Shown here: positions 7,263 to 15,595 of the stretch, piece after piece
Numbering within the stretch: position 1 is the stretch's first letter
Layout: each line of letters opens with the position of its first letter
Source: Oscillospiraceae bacterium
Lineage (GTDB): Bacteria > Bacillota > Clostridia > Oscillospirales > CAG-272
DNA length: 37,638 nt
Assembly: GCA_015064315.1 (NCBI GenBank)
Contig: SVSL01000010.1
Location: forward strand, 1 to 37,638
Reading direction: 5' to 3'
Notes under the pieces: model-generated
Databases searched by the model: none
What the model saw: the letters and a program-made list of their open reading frames with translations, nothing else
What the model was told of the DNA's origin: nothing
Program-made: the position numbers and the translations under genes

Positions 7263-8342
7263 TTAAAACAACTCAATAAGCTCCTTGGGGCTCTTGGTAA
7301 AGTTGTAAAAGCTTCCGTCGGAACGAATGCAAGCCATGTCCTCAATGCGGCATCCGTACTTTCCCTCCAGGTAAATACCCGGCTCAAAGGTCACCACGTG
7401 ACCTCTTGTAAGAATCGTCTCGGGCGTTGCCTTTTGAGAGAGACGGGGCTCCTCGTGAATGAACATTCCCACGCCGTGACCCAAGGAATGTCCAAAGCAG
7501 CCCTTGTAGCCGGCACCGTCGATGATATTTCGTGCAACGGTGTCCAATTCACGGCAGGAAACGCCCTCTGCGGCGGCTTCCAAAGCGGCTTTTTGCGCCG
7601 CGAGCACCGTGTTGTAAAGACGCTTGATCTCGTCATCGGCACGTCCCAAAACCACGGTACGGGTCATATCCGAGCAATATCCGTCCACACGGGCACCAAA
7701 ATCCATGGTCAAAAAGCCTTTTTCCAGCTTTTCTCTGCGAGGAACGCCGTGGGGACGCGCGGAATTGGTTCCCGATACCGCAATGGTATCAAAGGCAAGC
7801 CCCTCGGCTCCGTTTTTGCGCATGAAGAACTCGATCTCCAATGCCACCTCGATCTCGGTCATTTCGGGCTTGATCCACTTGATGATATGAGCGAACGCCG
7901 CATCGGTAACGGCTTGGGCGCGGGCAATGGCATCAAGCTCCTCCTCATCCTTGTAAAGACGAAGCCGGGTCAGAAGCTCCGAGGCACCTCCCTCAAGGGT
8001 AAAATCCCCAAGGATCTCGCAATAGCGCTTGAAATCCGCGCAGGAAAGCGACGCGTCCTCAGTGGCAACACGCTTTGCGCCGTGATCGCCGAGCAAGCCC
8101 GCAATGCAGAGAAGCAGTCCGCCCTCGGGGGTCAGAACCCGAAAATCCTTTGACGCCTGCGCCTTTGCCGCCTCCACGTAGCGGAAATCGGTCAGCAGAT
8201 AGGCGGCGTCCGCGGTTATCAAAAGCAAGCCGTCGTCAAAATCGAAGCTCGACAGATATCTCTGATTCAGTTTGTCCGATACAATGGCGGCATCGTAGCC
8301 CTCTTTTTTCAAAGCCTCTTGAAATTTCGATAAATGAGACAT
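7263..8342 (-). CDS. pepQ: Xaa-Pro aminopeptidase/dipeptidase (M24 family)
   Basis: Cytoplasmic dinuclear-metal peptidase that removes or splits residues before proline. The N-terminal creatinase-like domain (about 1-125) is followed by the pita-bread catalytic domain. All five metal ligands can be placed: the aspartates in MDFGARVDGYCSDMTRT, the histidine in GHSLGHGVG, and the glutamates in VTFEPGIY and CRIEDM. The length of 359 residues is typical of the short aminopeptidase P/PepQ type. It is the first gene of the operon; the start has AAAAAGGAGCAAGGTT upstream. Whether the substrate is a dipeptide or longer peptide cannot be decided, so the symbol is approximate. Confidence 0.9.
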   Translation of the reverse strand: MSHLSKFQEALKKEGYDAAIVSDKLNQRYLSSFDFDDGLLLITADAAYLLTDFRYVEAAKAQASKDFRVLTPEGGLLLCIAGLLGDHGAKRVATEDASLSCADFKRYCEILGDFTLEGGASELLTRLRLYKDEEELDAIARAQAVTDAAFAHIIKWIKPEMTEIEVALEIEFFMRKNGAEGLAFDTIAVSGTNSARPHGVPRREKLEKGFLTMDFGARVDGYCSDMTRTVVLGRADDEIKRLYNTVLAAQKAALEAAAEGVSCRELDTVARNIIDGAGYKGCFGHSLGHGVGMFIHEEPRLSQKATPETILTRGHVVTFEPGIYLEGKYGCRIEDMACIRSDGSFYNFTKSPKELIELF

Positions 8343-8404
8343 AACCTTGCTCCTTTTTTCTTTTTTTCGCGTGTGATATTCGGTTTCGCACGATTCCTCC
8401 CTAT

Positions 8405-8433
8405 ATTATAGCATAATTTTTGGAAAAAGTATA
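8405..8433 (-). promoter_or_regulatory. Promoter for the pepQ-plsY operon
   Basis: On the minus strand an extended -10 (TGCTATAAT; TATAAT at 8410-8405) has a weak -35 (TATACT, 8433-8428) 17 nt upstream. Confidence 0.6.
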
Positions 8434-8436
8434 GAC

Positions 8437-8460
8437 ATTCCGAAAAATTTTTTTCGGAAT
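8437..8460. promoter_or_regulatory. Perfect 11-bp palindrome between divergent promoters
   Basis: ATTCCGAAAAA and TTTTTCGGAAT flank a 2-nt centre, just outside the pepQ -35 and upstream of the spoIIGA promoter. It lies upstream of both genes, so a terminator role is unlikely; a protein-binding site is possible. Confidence 0.45.
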
Positions 8461-8469
8461 GCCTGTAAT

Positions 8470-8502
8470 ATGACAAAAATTTCGTTTCTCAAGGAGTATA
8501 AT
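8470..8502 (+). promoter_or_regulatory. Putative spoIIG-type promoter with a long spacer
   Basis: TATAAT (8497-8502) is consensus, but the hexamer at canonical distance is poor (CAAAAA). ATGACA, five of six matches to the -35 consensus, lies 21 nt upstream. The Bacillus subtilis spoIIG promoter is known for a 22-nt spacer and dependence on Spo0A, so the arrangement fits an early-sporulation promoter. No perfect Spo0A box is visible. Confidence 0.5.
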
Positions 8503-8534
8503 AGGCTTATCGAAGGACGTGAAGGGGGCAGAAT

Positions 8535-9410
8535 ATGGAGCAAGAGATTTACGCGGATCTTTATTTTCTCATCAACACCAGCATGGATCTGCTGGGACTC
8601 ATGCTCTCGGCGGCACTTTTGCACCGAAGGATCCGACGATGGCGCGCGATTCTTGCCGCCTCTCTCGGTGGAATCTATGCCGTGGTGTCGCTGTTGCTTT
8701 TATGGGATGGGGCGATTGGATTTTTTGCCGACTGTCTTGCCGCAATTTTCATGGTCCGCATCGCCTTCCCGCTCAAAAAAGAGGGGCGTGTGTGGAAAAA
8801 AGCCACCTATACCCTCAAAACGACTGCGGTTTTTCTGCTGGTTTCCATGCTCTTGGGCGGAGTGATGACGGCACTCTATGCGGCGCTCAACCGCCTGGAG
8901 CTTCCCCTGGAGGCGCTCCAGGGCGACGGGCTTTCGGTTTGGCTCTTTGCCCTGCTCTCCCTCATCGCGGGGCTGGTCACTGCCAAGGGAGGACGCTTTT
9001 GGGGGCTTTCGCAGAAAACCAAAGGCGTAACCGTTCATGCCCTTCTCTTTGGAAGATCGGTGACGCTTTATGCCATGGTGGATTCGGGAAATCTCTGCCG
9101 CGATCCCATCAGCGGCAGGAGCGTGATCGTTGCCGAGCTATCGGCACTTGAGGGGGTTCTTCCTCCCTCGCTTCGGCGCGCCTGTGAGAGCGGAAATTAC
9201 ACCGAATTTCTCTCTGTCTACGAAAACAGTCGCCTCGCGCGCCCCATCCCCATTCAAACGGCAAGCGGGAATTCCATGCTGCTTGCCATAGCTCCCGACC
9301 AACTGATCGTGGACACGGGAAAGGAGACCTTTGAAGCCAATCACCTCATCGCCCCCGTCCGTTTTGGGGAGAGCGCGGGGGGCTTTGATGCGCTGATCGG
9401 CTTGGATTGA
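8535..9410 (+). CDS. spoIIGA: Sigma-E processing peptidase SpoIIGA
   Basis: Membrane-bound aspartic protease that cleaves the pro-sequence from SigE in the mother cell after a signal from the forespore. The N-terminal half (about 1-155) holds five hydrophobic segments, as expected for the sporulation-septum anchor. The C-terminal cytoplasmic half contains the catalytic box VDSGN with the aspartate at residue 183, followed by DPISGRSVIV and, near the end, a DALIGLD motif. The length of 291 residues is close to the usual 290-310. The start ATG is preceded by GAAGGGGGC. It is followed by sigE after 27 nt, the conserved partner order. Confidence 0.95.
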   Translation: MEQEIYADLYFLINTSMDLLGLMLSAALLHRRIRRWRAILAASLGGIYAVVSLLLLWDGAIGFFADCLAAIFMVRIAFPLKKEGRVWKKATYTLKTTAVFLLVSMLLGGVMTALYAALNRLELPLEALQGDGLSVWLFALLSLIAGLVTAKGGRFWGLSQKTKGVTVHALLFGRSVTLYAMVDSGNLCRDPISGRSVIVAELSALEGVLPPSLRRACESGNYTEFLSVYENSRLARPIPIQTASGNSMLLAIAPDQLIVDTGKETFEANHLIAPVRFGESAGGFDALIGLD

Positions 9411-9437
9411 ATTTTTACAAACAGAAGGAGGAATACC

Positions 9438-10133
9438 ATGAATCTTATCATCCGTCTACGGCTTTGGCTTGCCAAAAGACTTTGCAAAAAAGGCATCTTC
9501 TACATCGGAGGCCCCGACGTTCTCCCCGCCCCCCTCTCCCCCGAGAAAGAGGCGGACTACATTGCCCACATTGACGAGGAGGTAGCCCGAACCGCTCTTG
9601 TGGAGCACAATCTGCGATTGGTGGTCTATATTGCCAAGCGATTTGAGAACACGGGAACAGGCATTGAGGATCTGATCTCCATTGGCACCGTGGGGCTGAT
9701 CAAGGCGATCAACACCTTCAACGCCGAAAAAAGCATCAAGCTTGCCACCTACGCCTCCCGTTGCATTGAGAACGAGATCCTTATGTACATTCGAAAGAAC
9801 AGTGGGCAGAGGTGCGAGGTCTCCATTGACGAGCCCTTGAACGTGGATTGGGACGGCAACGAGCTTCTTCTCTCGGATATTCTCGGAAACGAGGAGGACA
9901 GCGTCTCCTACGAGCTGGAGCAGCGAGAGGAGCGGCAGATGGTGCGAGCCGCCGTTGCCGATCTTGATCCCCGGGAGCGTGAGCTGATCGAATTGCGATA
10001 CGGACTTGCGGGGGGCGAGGAGAGAACGCAAAAGGAGGTTGCCGATCTCCTTGGCATTTCCCAGTCCTACATCTCCCGCTTAGAGAAGCGCATCCTCTCA
10101 AGACTCCGCACGTCCCTTGCGGGGAAGCTATGA
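9438..10133 (+). CDS. sigE: RNA polymerase sporulation sigma factor SigE (pro-form)
   Basis: Early mother-cell sigma factor. The first about 27-30 residues are an amphipathic pro-sequence ending [13 protein letters not shown], the type of site cut by SpoIIGA. Region 2 is visible as [32 protein letters not shown] and [16 protein letters not shown]; region 4 as [14 protein letters not shown] and the helix-turn-helix [22 protein letters not shown]. The length of 231 residues is slightly below the common 239. AGAAGGAGG lies 8 nt before the ATG. In many spore-formers sigG follows directly; here the next 345 nt are noncoding and no sigG is in the window. Confidence 0.97.
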   Translation: MNLIIRLRLWLAKRLCKKGIFYIGGPDVLPAPLSPEKEADYIAHIDEEVARTALVEHNLRLVVYIAKRFENTGTGIEDLISIGTVGLIKAINTFNAEKSIKLATYASRCIENEILMYIRKNSGQRCEVSIDEPLNVDWDGNELLLSDILGNEEDSVSYELEQREERQMVRAAVADLDPRERELIELRYGLAGGEERTQKEVADLLGISQSYISRLEKRILSRLRTSLAGKL

Positions 10134-10206
10134 GAGGACACGAAAGAAAAAAGATAAAAGCCGAGCGATTGCAGATCGAAGCAACAACATCCGACAATTT
10201 GATAAA

Positions 10207-10363
10207 AACAATCCCTCCGCCTCGCAAGCTCGGCACCTCCCTTTACACAAGGGAGGCTTTTTAGCAACGTTTCATACAAAAGTAACAATTTTTATGGCGA
10301 AATTTACCTTAAGGCTCCCTTGTGTAAAGGGAGCTGTCACCGCAAGGTGACTGAGGGATTGTT
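10207..10363. repeat. MITE-like element: inverted pair of intergenic repeats
   Basis: About 157 bp bounded by perfect 11-bp inverted ends, AACAATCCCTC (10207-10217) and GAGGGATTGTT (10353-10363). The left arm (to about 10258) and right arm (from about 10311) are inverted copies of one repeat: each holds a short stem, CTCCCTTT...AAGGGAG or its inverse, and a GC-rich segment. The right arm has the hairpin GTCACCGCAAGGTGAC. The inner about 50 bp is AT-rich and codes nothing. Repeats of the type aaggctcccttgtgtaaagg are, to my knowledge, common in gut Clostridia. No clear target-site duplication is visible. Confidence 0.65.
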
Positions 10364-10408
10364 GCATTTATTGCCTCCCTCATGTTCAATATTCTTTTTC
10401 TACAATTC

Positions 10409-10448
10409 AAGAGCGGATGCTCGCCCCGTAGGGTGAGCATCCGCTCTT
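10409..10448. terminator. Hairpin between convergent sigE and the beta-helix lipoprotein gene
   Basis: A perfect 14-bp stem (10409-10422 with 10435-10448) around GCCCCGTAGGGT, followed on the plus strand by TT and later TTATTTT. It lies 31 nt below the lipoprotein stop and may serve both directions. Confidence 0.7.
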
Positions 10449-10478
10449 TTAAAGTTATTTTAGAATAGCAGTTTAAAA

Positions 10479-13280
10479 TTACTCTGCAACAGCATCAAAG
10501 TAGATTGCGCGAGGATGGAGTACACCACTGATCTCGTTATCAATCTTAAAGGTTACGGTATTGCGTCCTGCCTTGAGCTCGCAAGTACCAATCTTTACAA
10601 AACGGCTGTTAGCGTTGTTCGTATTGTCGGAATTGTAGCTGTCAGCATTCACATACTTATCATTGTGGATAAAGTAACCATCCTGATCGTTGATATACAT
10701 ATAGGTAGATCTAACAGATGCGTCCTTTGCACGGATCTCAAGAATGATATCATACTCGCCTGCAACCTCAGAATTGATGGTCACGGTAAATACGTTAGCC
10801 TCTCTTGCGTCTGCAGCTACTTCGTAAGGAGCGTTGGTGGAGGGATAAACAGCGTTGTTTACCTCTGCAACACCGGAATAGTAGTTGTCTTGATAACCGC
10901 CAAGAAGGTTCTTGGAAATCTCAGCAACGTTGCCTTCGCCAAGAACGTCTGCAAGGGTTGCGTCCAGAGCCGTCTCTTCGGAGTCGGCAATTACAACGTC
11001 GTTCTTGGAAGCCATGGACTTGTATGTTCCGTAGGTGGTAAATGCGCCGCGGAGATATGTAACGGTATCAGCAACATCACCCTCACCCTTTACTACATCT
11101 GCAGCAATAGCATGAATTTGGATACCCATGTTCTCAGCAGTTACAGATGCGGGAATATTCTTGATGGTCAAAGTGTAGAGATAATCTGCATAGAAATCAG
11201 ATGCCTTGTAGGTGTTGCCGTCGCCGTTAATAGAGGTGTAAACCTTTTCTACGTACTCGGTTACCATCTTATCGCCCAAAATCTCACCGTTCTCATCAAA
11301 GTACTTAACATTAACAATAAATCCAAGTGCCTCGATATCATTCTTAGTCGAAGCCACGATACGAAGATCGTACTTGCCATCAACAACCTCAGTAGTCTGA
11401 TAGCCAACTACATCAACAGTCTGTCTAAGCAGGCTTGTATCACCGAAGAGTCCCAGTGCATTACCAGTTACAGAAATGCCCTTAGTACCATCGTTGTAAT
11501 AATTGCCGCCAAGCTGCAGATTTTGCACAACGCCGGCGGTGTTACCAACCAAAATGCCGGTATAGTGCGGCTTTGCATCTGCGGTGGTGTCCTTATCCTG
11601 GAAATTCAGAGTACCGTTAACCAAGTTGTCTCTAAGAATGAAGAATCCACACGCCTTGTGGGAGTTGTTGGTAGACGTACCGTCGCCCTTGTCATTCGCA
11701 GTACCAATCAGACCGCCAAAGCCGCCGTTTTCAGTAGTGGAGGCAGAGTTTGCATTGAAAGTCATGTTCAAGGTTCCGCCCATGGTACAACCTTCGATAA
11801 GCAGCGCACCGGAACCAATTCGAGCCAAGCCGACAAATCCACCTGCGTACAAATTGTTGGTACCCTTGAGATCAAAGTTCAACGTACCCATCATCTTGGA
11901 ATCAACAATCTTTACAGAAGTGTACTTGTTGTTTGTACCGATAGAACCGATGAAACCACCGGAGGAACGGTCAGAGGTCATAACACCGTCAAAGGTGCAG
12001 TTGGTAATATTGGTAATATACGTGTTGGTGGTTCCAATAAATCCACCATTTTGTCCGTTAGCACTGGGGAAATTGATGGTAGCACTAACATCGCAATTAG
12101 AGATATTGAAGGAATACTGAGGTTTTCCATCGTCATTTGTTGCCTGCGCAGCGATGATACCCACTAAACCACCGTTCTGATGACCGGAAGAATAAATGGT
12201 TACATTTTTAGCAATGTCGCAGTTGTCGATGTAGTAATTGCGTCCAGTGCTATTGGGTTGCGCAATTACACCTCCGACAATGTTACCATTGCAGGAAAGG
12301 TTAGCCTTAATTTGGCAATCCTTAATAGTGGCAGTCAACTTCGTTTTGCTAGCGTCATTCTCAAACATAGCAATAATACCAGCAACTTGACCGGAACCGG
12401 TAACAGGAGCAGTTACTTCACAGCCGGAAACGGTAATCTTCTTAACACCGTTATTTACGTTTGCAACAATACCCGCCACGCGAGCTCCCTTGGCAGAAAT
12501 AGTAACGTTACTTACACAGTTCTCAATAAGAATAGTTCCAGATCCCTTAGCCTTACCTGCGATACCGCCATGCATACTAATCTTCGTAGAACCTGTTTCC
12601 GTGATAGAACCCGAAACATAAATATTGGACAATGTAGCATTATTATTGATTTCTGCAACAACGCCGCCCACAACGCTGGATTTCTCGCTTGTGTAGTTAA
12701 CAATGTAGGTCGCCTCAACAACCTTCAGATCTTTAAGAATTGCACCATTACCAATACTACCAAGCAACGCGTGACCACCAACTGCATCAGCCGTGTTACA
12801 AGCGTCAGTATTAGAAGACAGGTTGGTATCCTTAACGTCATCATTAAGGGTCATTTTAAAGTTACCGATAATCTTATTGTTACCGTCAAACTCGCCTGCA
12901 AAGAAGACGCCGCCGTCATTATTGTCACTTACAATAGCTGCCCACTCTTTGCCACCAAGGTTGATATCCTTGGTTACGGTAATCTTCTTACCGGCAAAGG
13001 TAACCTTGTTGGTTCTGACCGCTACGATAAACGCGCGGAGATCAGCACCGTCGGCAATTTCAAACTCGGTCTTGTCTGCATCATACCAAGTTTCGTCAAC
13101 AGATCCGTCCCATGCAGTCAAGCCGTTCTTCCAGTCAGTAGGAATGGTAACGGCAGTATCCTGCGCTTCAGCCTCTTCAACGTAGTTCTCTACGTCAACC
13201 TCGCCCTTCTGCATAGCGCAGCCTGCAAAGCAGGTCAGCAGCATTGCGGTAAGAAGAGCAATCGAAATAATTTTTTTCAT
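10479..13280 (-). CDS. Large secreted lipoprotein with GLUG-like beta-helix repeats
   Basis: Start ATG 13280 is chosen because it begins a lipoprotein signal peptide (MKKIISIALLTAMLLTCFAGC, lipid-modified cysteine at residue 21) and AGAAAGGA lies upstream; an in-frame start 24 codons earlier would bury that signal. The 933-residue product is exported and anchored to the outer face of the membrane. From about residue 150 to 610 it has repeated units of about 40-50 residues of the form NGGFIGT, SGGFIGSI, AGGFVGLA, GGFGGLIGTA alternating with NCxxxGxxN strands, as in GLUG-type right-handed beta-helix repeats. The last about 170 residues (NNYYSGVAEVNN to the end) resemble a galactose-binding-like beta-sandwich or carbohydrate-binding module. 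It probably attaches to a host or plant glycan; no catalytic domain is recognised. It follows a 47-residue peptide gene by 43 nt. Confidence 0.85.
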   Translation of the reverse strand: MKKIISIALLTAMLLTCFAGCAMQKGEVDVENYVEEAEAQDTAVTIPTDWKNGLTAWDGSVDETWYDADKTEFEIADGADLRAFIVAVRTNKVTFAGKKITVTKDINLGGKEWAAIVSDNNDGGVFFAGEFDGNNKIIGNFKMTLNDDVKDTNLSSNTDACNTADAVGGHALLGSIGNGAILKDLKVVEATYIVNYTSEKSSVVGGVVAEINNNATLSNIYVSGSITETGSTKISMHGGIAGKAKGSGTILIENCVSNVTISAKGARVAGIVANVNNGVKKITVSGCEVTAPVTGSGQVAGIIAMFENDASKTKLTATIKDCQIKANLSCNGNIVGGVIAQPNSTGRNYYIDNCDIAKNVTIYSSGHQNGGLVGIIAAQATNDDGKPQYSFNISNCDVSATINFPSANGQNGGFIGTTNTYITNITNCTFDGVMTSDRSSGGFIGSIGTNNKYTSVKIVDSKMMGTLNFDLKGTNNLYAGGFVGLARIGSGALLIEGCTMGGTLNMTFNANSASTTENGGFGGLIGTANDKGDGTSTNNSHKACGFFILRDNLVNGTLNFQDKDTTADAKPHYTGILVGNTAGVVQNLQLGGNYYNDGTKGISVTGNALGLFGDTSLLRQTVDVVGYQTTEVVDGKYDLRIVASTKNDIEALGFIVNVKYFDENGEILGDKMVTEYVEKVYTSINGDGNTYKASDFYADYLYTLTIKNIPASVTAENMGIQIHAIAADVVKGEGDVADTVTYLRGAFTTYGTYKSMASKNDVVIADSEETALDATLADVLGEGNVAEISKNLLGGYQDNYYSGVAEVNNAVYPSTNAPYEVAADAREANVFTVTINSEVAGEYDIILEIRAKDASVRSTYMYINDQDGYFIHNDKYVNADSYNSDNTNNANSRFVKIGTCELKAGRNTVTFKIDNEISGVLHPRAIYFDAVAE

Positions 13281-13323
13281 AATTGTTTTCTTTCCTTTCT
13301 GAAATGTTTTTGTCAGTGATGAA

Positions 13324-13467
13324 TTACCACTGGATGATAGCTCCATCCTCAAAGCCGCCTTCGCCGTTTACCTTGTCGGTGATAAGCGTAAACTTAGAAG
13401 CGGTCAAAATGTCTTCATCCGAGGTGATGACCGTTTGACAAATCGGGGTTTCATAGATTTTTTTCAT
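13324..13467 (-). CDS. Short peptide (47 residues) upstream of the lipoprotein gene
   Basis: The ATG at 13467 has a strong AAAGGAGC site 9 nt upstream and a good promoter at 13531-13559, so the small gene is likely real. The product begins MKKIYETPICQTVITSDEDI, continues with LTASKF and ends in a glycine-rich, acidic tail (GEGGFEDGAIIQW). Short proteins of the pattern MKKxYExP...(D/E)DIxTxS, without a classical signal peptide, recur in gut Clostridia to my knowledge; their role is not known to me. A ribosomally made, modified or secreted peptide is one possibility, but no maturase or transporter lies next to it. It shares the transcript with the beta-helix lipoprotein. Confidence 0.7.
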   Translation of the reverse strand: MKKIYETPICQTVITSDEDILTASKFTLITDKVNGEGGFEDGAIIQW

Positions 13468-13530
13468 AAATCCGTGCTCCTTTCTTGATTTTTGGGCAGA
13501 CTCTTCCCAAGTCCGCCTGTATTCCCTTTC

Positions 13531-13559
13531 ATGATACACTATTTGGCCCAAAAAATCAA
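13531..13559 (-). promoter_or_regulatory. SigA promoter for the peptide-lipoprotein operon
   Basis: TTGATT (13559-13554), 17-nt spacer, TATCAT (13536-13531) on the minus strand. Confidence 0.7.
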
Positions 13560-13654
13560 TAGTTTTCCTTCAAAAAACTCTTTCTATAACGTATAATCTC
13601 CAATTTGCTCATTTTTTACCGTCTCTTTTTGTTCGTTTTGCACAACGCAAAAAT

Positions 13655-13699
13655 AAAGGAACGGCACAGTCCTGAGCTTCAAGCCTGCGCCATTCCTTT
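13655..13699 (-). terminator. Terminator of the acyl-CoA synthetase gene
   Basis: On the minus strand a 15-bp stem with two G-T pairs (13699-13685 with 13669-13655) is followed by ATTTTTG; it begins 24 nt below the stop codon. Confidence 0.8.
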
Positions 13700-13722
13700 T
13701 TCTTCTATATTATCTTAAAAAA

Positions 13723-15432
13723 TCACTTGATCAAATGTCTCTTGATCTTCTTGGAGGTGGTCTTCTCAAAGGGCTCGTAGCGGAATTCCACGTTTCGGAT
13801 CTGCTTATAGGAAACCAGCTTGTGGTTCATCTTGTTGATCTGCGCGCGAACCGCCTCCTCGATCACGGCATGATCCGCATTGCGATCGAACTTATCCATC
13901 TGAGGGTATACCAGAGCGGTGAGGGTGATCTCATCCGAGCCTGCGTTCATCTTGCGACCCAGCACCACGCACTCGGCAATGGCATCCAGCTGTCCAAGAT
14001 ACTCCTCGATCTCCTCGGGGAATACGTTTTTGCCGTTCTCCAGCACAATGACGTTCTTCTTACGTCCCGTAATGAAGATGTAGCCCTCCTGATCCATATA
14101 TCCAACGTCGCCGGTGCAGAACCAGCCGTCCTCGGTGAACACCTTTGCGGTCTCCACGGGATTTTTGTAGTATCCCAGCATCACGTTGTCGCCCTTTACC
14201 TGGATCTCGCCCTCGTAAAAGCCCTTATCGTTTTGATAATCGGAGTCGATGCGAACGGTACAGCAAGGAACCGCGGGACCAACCGAGCCCTTCTTGGGTG
14301 CGTAGTAGGGGCTGACCGCAATCAGAGGAGCGCACTCGGTAATGCCGTAGCCCTCGGAAATATCCATGCCAAGCTCGGAGAAGGTATCAAAAAGCTCGGG
14401 GTTGAGGGGCGCGCCGCCGCAAACGATCTTGCAAAGTCTGCCGCCAAACGCCGCCTTGACCTGCTTAAAGAGGGTATCTCTGACGTCGATATTCACGTGT
14501 CTCATCACGCGGGAAACCCTGGTCATGCTACGCAGGATCTTATCCTTTTTGCCCTTCTTGGCTTCCTCCCAGATCTTTTTATGCATGGTGCTTACAAACA
14601 GAGGAACCAACACAAGACCCGTGGGCTTGAAGGTTGCAAAATTCTTGAGCACGCGCTTGAGACTGTCGTTGATGGCAACATTCATGCCGTAGTTCAAAGC
14701 CGCCAGCATAATGGCAAGCTCGTAGGTATGGTGAATGGGAAGCACCGAAACAATAGAATCGTCCGCGGAGAAGTTGACCGACTCGCAAGCCGCGTTCACT
14801 ACCGACATAATGTTCTTTTCGGAAAGCATAACGCACTTACTGCTGCCCGTGGTGCCCGAGGTGAAGAGCATTTCCACCATGCGATCTGTATCGGTGGTTG
14901 CGGGATAAGCATATCCGTTCTTGACCGCCTCCTCACCCATTTCCATCAGGGTTGCGTAAGGAAGAATACGGTCGCTCACAGGTGCGCCCTTTTCGGGTGC
15001 CATGGGGATCAGAGTCTTGACCGTAGGATGATTCTTGGCAAGGTTCTCAAATTTATCGTTGAAGGTGTGAGAGTAAACAATGGCGTCTACCTCGGCAAAC
15101 GCCAAAAAGCCCTCGATCTCGGAGATCGCCAGCTCTCTGTCCATGGGAACGGCAACACCGCCCGCCGCAATGGCGGCAACGTAGGAGCTGACCCACTCCA
15201 CGGAGGTCTCACCGATCACGGCGATTCTCTTACCCGCAAGCCCTGCCGCCGCGTAGCCTGCAGCCTGCTGCAGGAATTTTGCCGAAAGGTTCTTGTAGGT
15301 GATGGAAAGCAGATTGTGCTGTCTGTCAAAATAACGGTACGCCGTTTTATCTCCGAATTTTCCGATCTTGGTTGCAAAATGCGCCATACTCTCAACGGGG
15401 GTATAGATGCGTTCTGTCTTTTTGTATTTCAT
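13723..15432 (-). CDS. Long-chain acyl-CoA synthetase / AMP-binding protein
   Basis: Activates a fatty or other carboxylic acid with ATP to an acyl-adenylate and then a thioester. ANL superfamily motifs appear in order: the phosphate loop FTSGTTGSSKCV (about residue 200), PIHHTYE, CGGAPLNPE, YGITECAPLIAVSP (A5), GWFCTGDVGY (A7), FITGRKKNVIVLENGKNVFPEEIE (A8) and the C-terminal lysine region KTTSKKIKR (A10). The about 569-residue length fits. The ATG at 15432 has AGGAG 15 nt upstream; an ATG ten codons earlier (15462) is possible but has no ribosome site. It is monocistronic, with a perfect promoter and a terminator. The acid cannot be predicted; a membrane-lipid or exogenous fatty acid role is likely. 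Confidence 0.93.
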   Translation of the reverse strand: MKYKKTERIYTPVESMAHFATKIGKFGDKTAYRYFDRQHNLLSITYKNLSAKFLQQAAGYAAAGLAGKRIAVIGETSVEWVSSYVAAIAAGGVAVPMDRELAISEIEGFLAFAEVDAIVYSHTFNDKFENLAKNHPTVKTLIPMAPEKGAPVSDRILPYATLMEMGEEAVKNGYAYPATTDTDRMVEMLFTSGTTGSSKCVMLSEKNIMSVVNAACESVNFSADDSIVSVLPIHHTYELAIMLAALNYGMNVAINDSLKRVLKNFATFKPTGLVLVPLFVSTMHKKIWEEAKKGKKDKILRSMTRVSRVMRHVNIDVRDTLFKQVKAAFGGRLCKIVCGGAPLNPELFDTFSELGMDISEGYGITECAPLIAVSPYYAPKKGSVGPAVPCCTVRIDSDYQNDKGFYEGEIQVKGDNVMLGYYKNPVETAKVFTEDGWFCTGDVGYMDQEGYIFITGRKKNVIVLENGKNVFPEEIEEYLGQLDAIAECVVLGRKMNAGSDEITLTALVYPQMDKFDRNADHAVIEEAVRAQINKMNHKLVSYKQIRNVEFRYEPFEKTTSKKIKRHLIK

Positions 15433-15488
15433 AATAAAATTCTTTTTCTCCTGTTCTGTCATTCCAAGAAAATATTTTTACAGATTAC

Positions 15489-15517
15489 ATTATATCACAT
15501 TTTTTTTTACTTGTCAA
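15489..15517 (-). promoter_or_regulatory. SigA promoter for the acyl-CoA synthetase
   Basis: Perfect TTGACA (15517-15512), 17-nt spacer with an A-run, TGA then TATAAT (15494-15489) on the minus strand (extended -10). Confidence 0.9.
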
Positions 15518-15546
15518 GAGCTCCTCTTATTTATGAATCGCATTTC

Positions 15547-15581
15547 ACAAAAAAAGGACAGCCTCAAGGGAGGCCGTCCTT
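15547..15581 (-). terminator. Terminator of solute-binding protein gene 1
   Basis: An 11-bp stem with one G-T pair (15581-15571 with 15564-15554) is followed on the minus strand by TTTTTTT, 14 nt after the stop codon. Confidence 0.88.
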
Positions 15582-15595
15582 AGTCATGGAAGGGT

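Noticed and set aside
10207..10450. Possible CRISPR array or riboswitch near 10.2-10.4 kb
   Set aside because: Repeats are an inverted pair rather than regularly spaced direct repeats, and the hairpins fit a MITE-like element plus a terminator.
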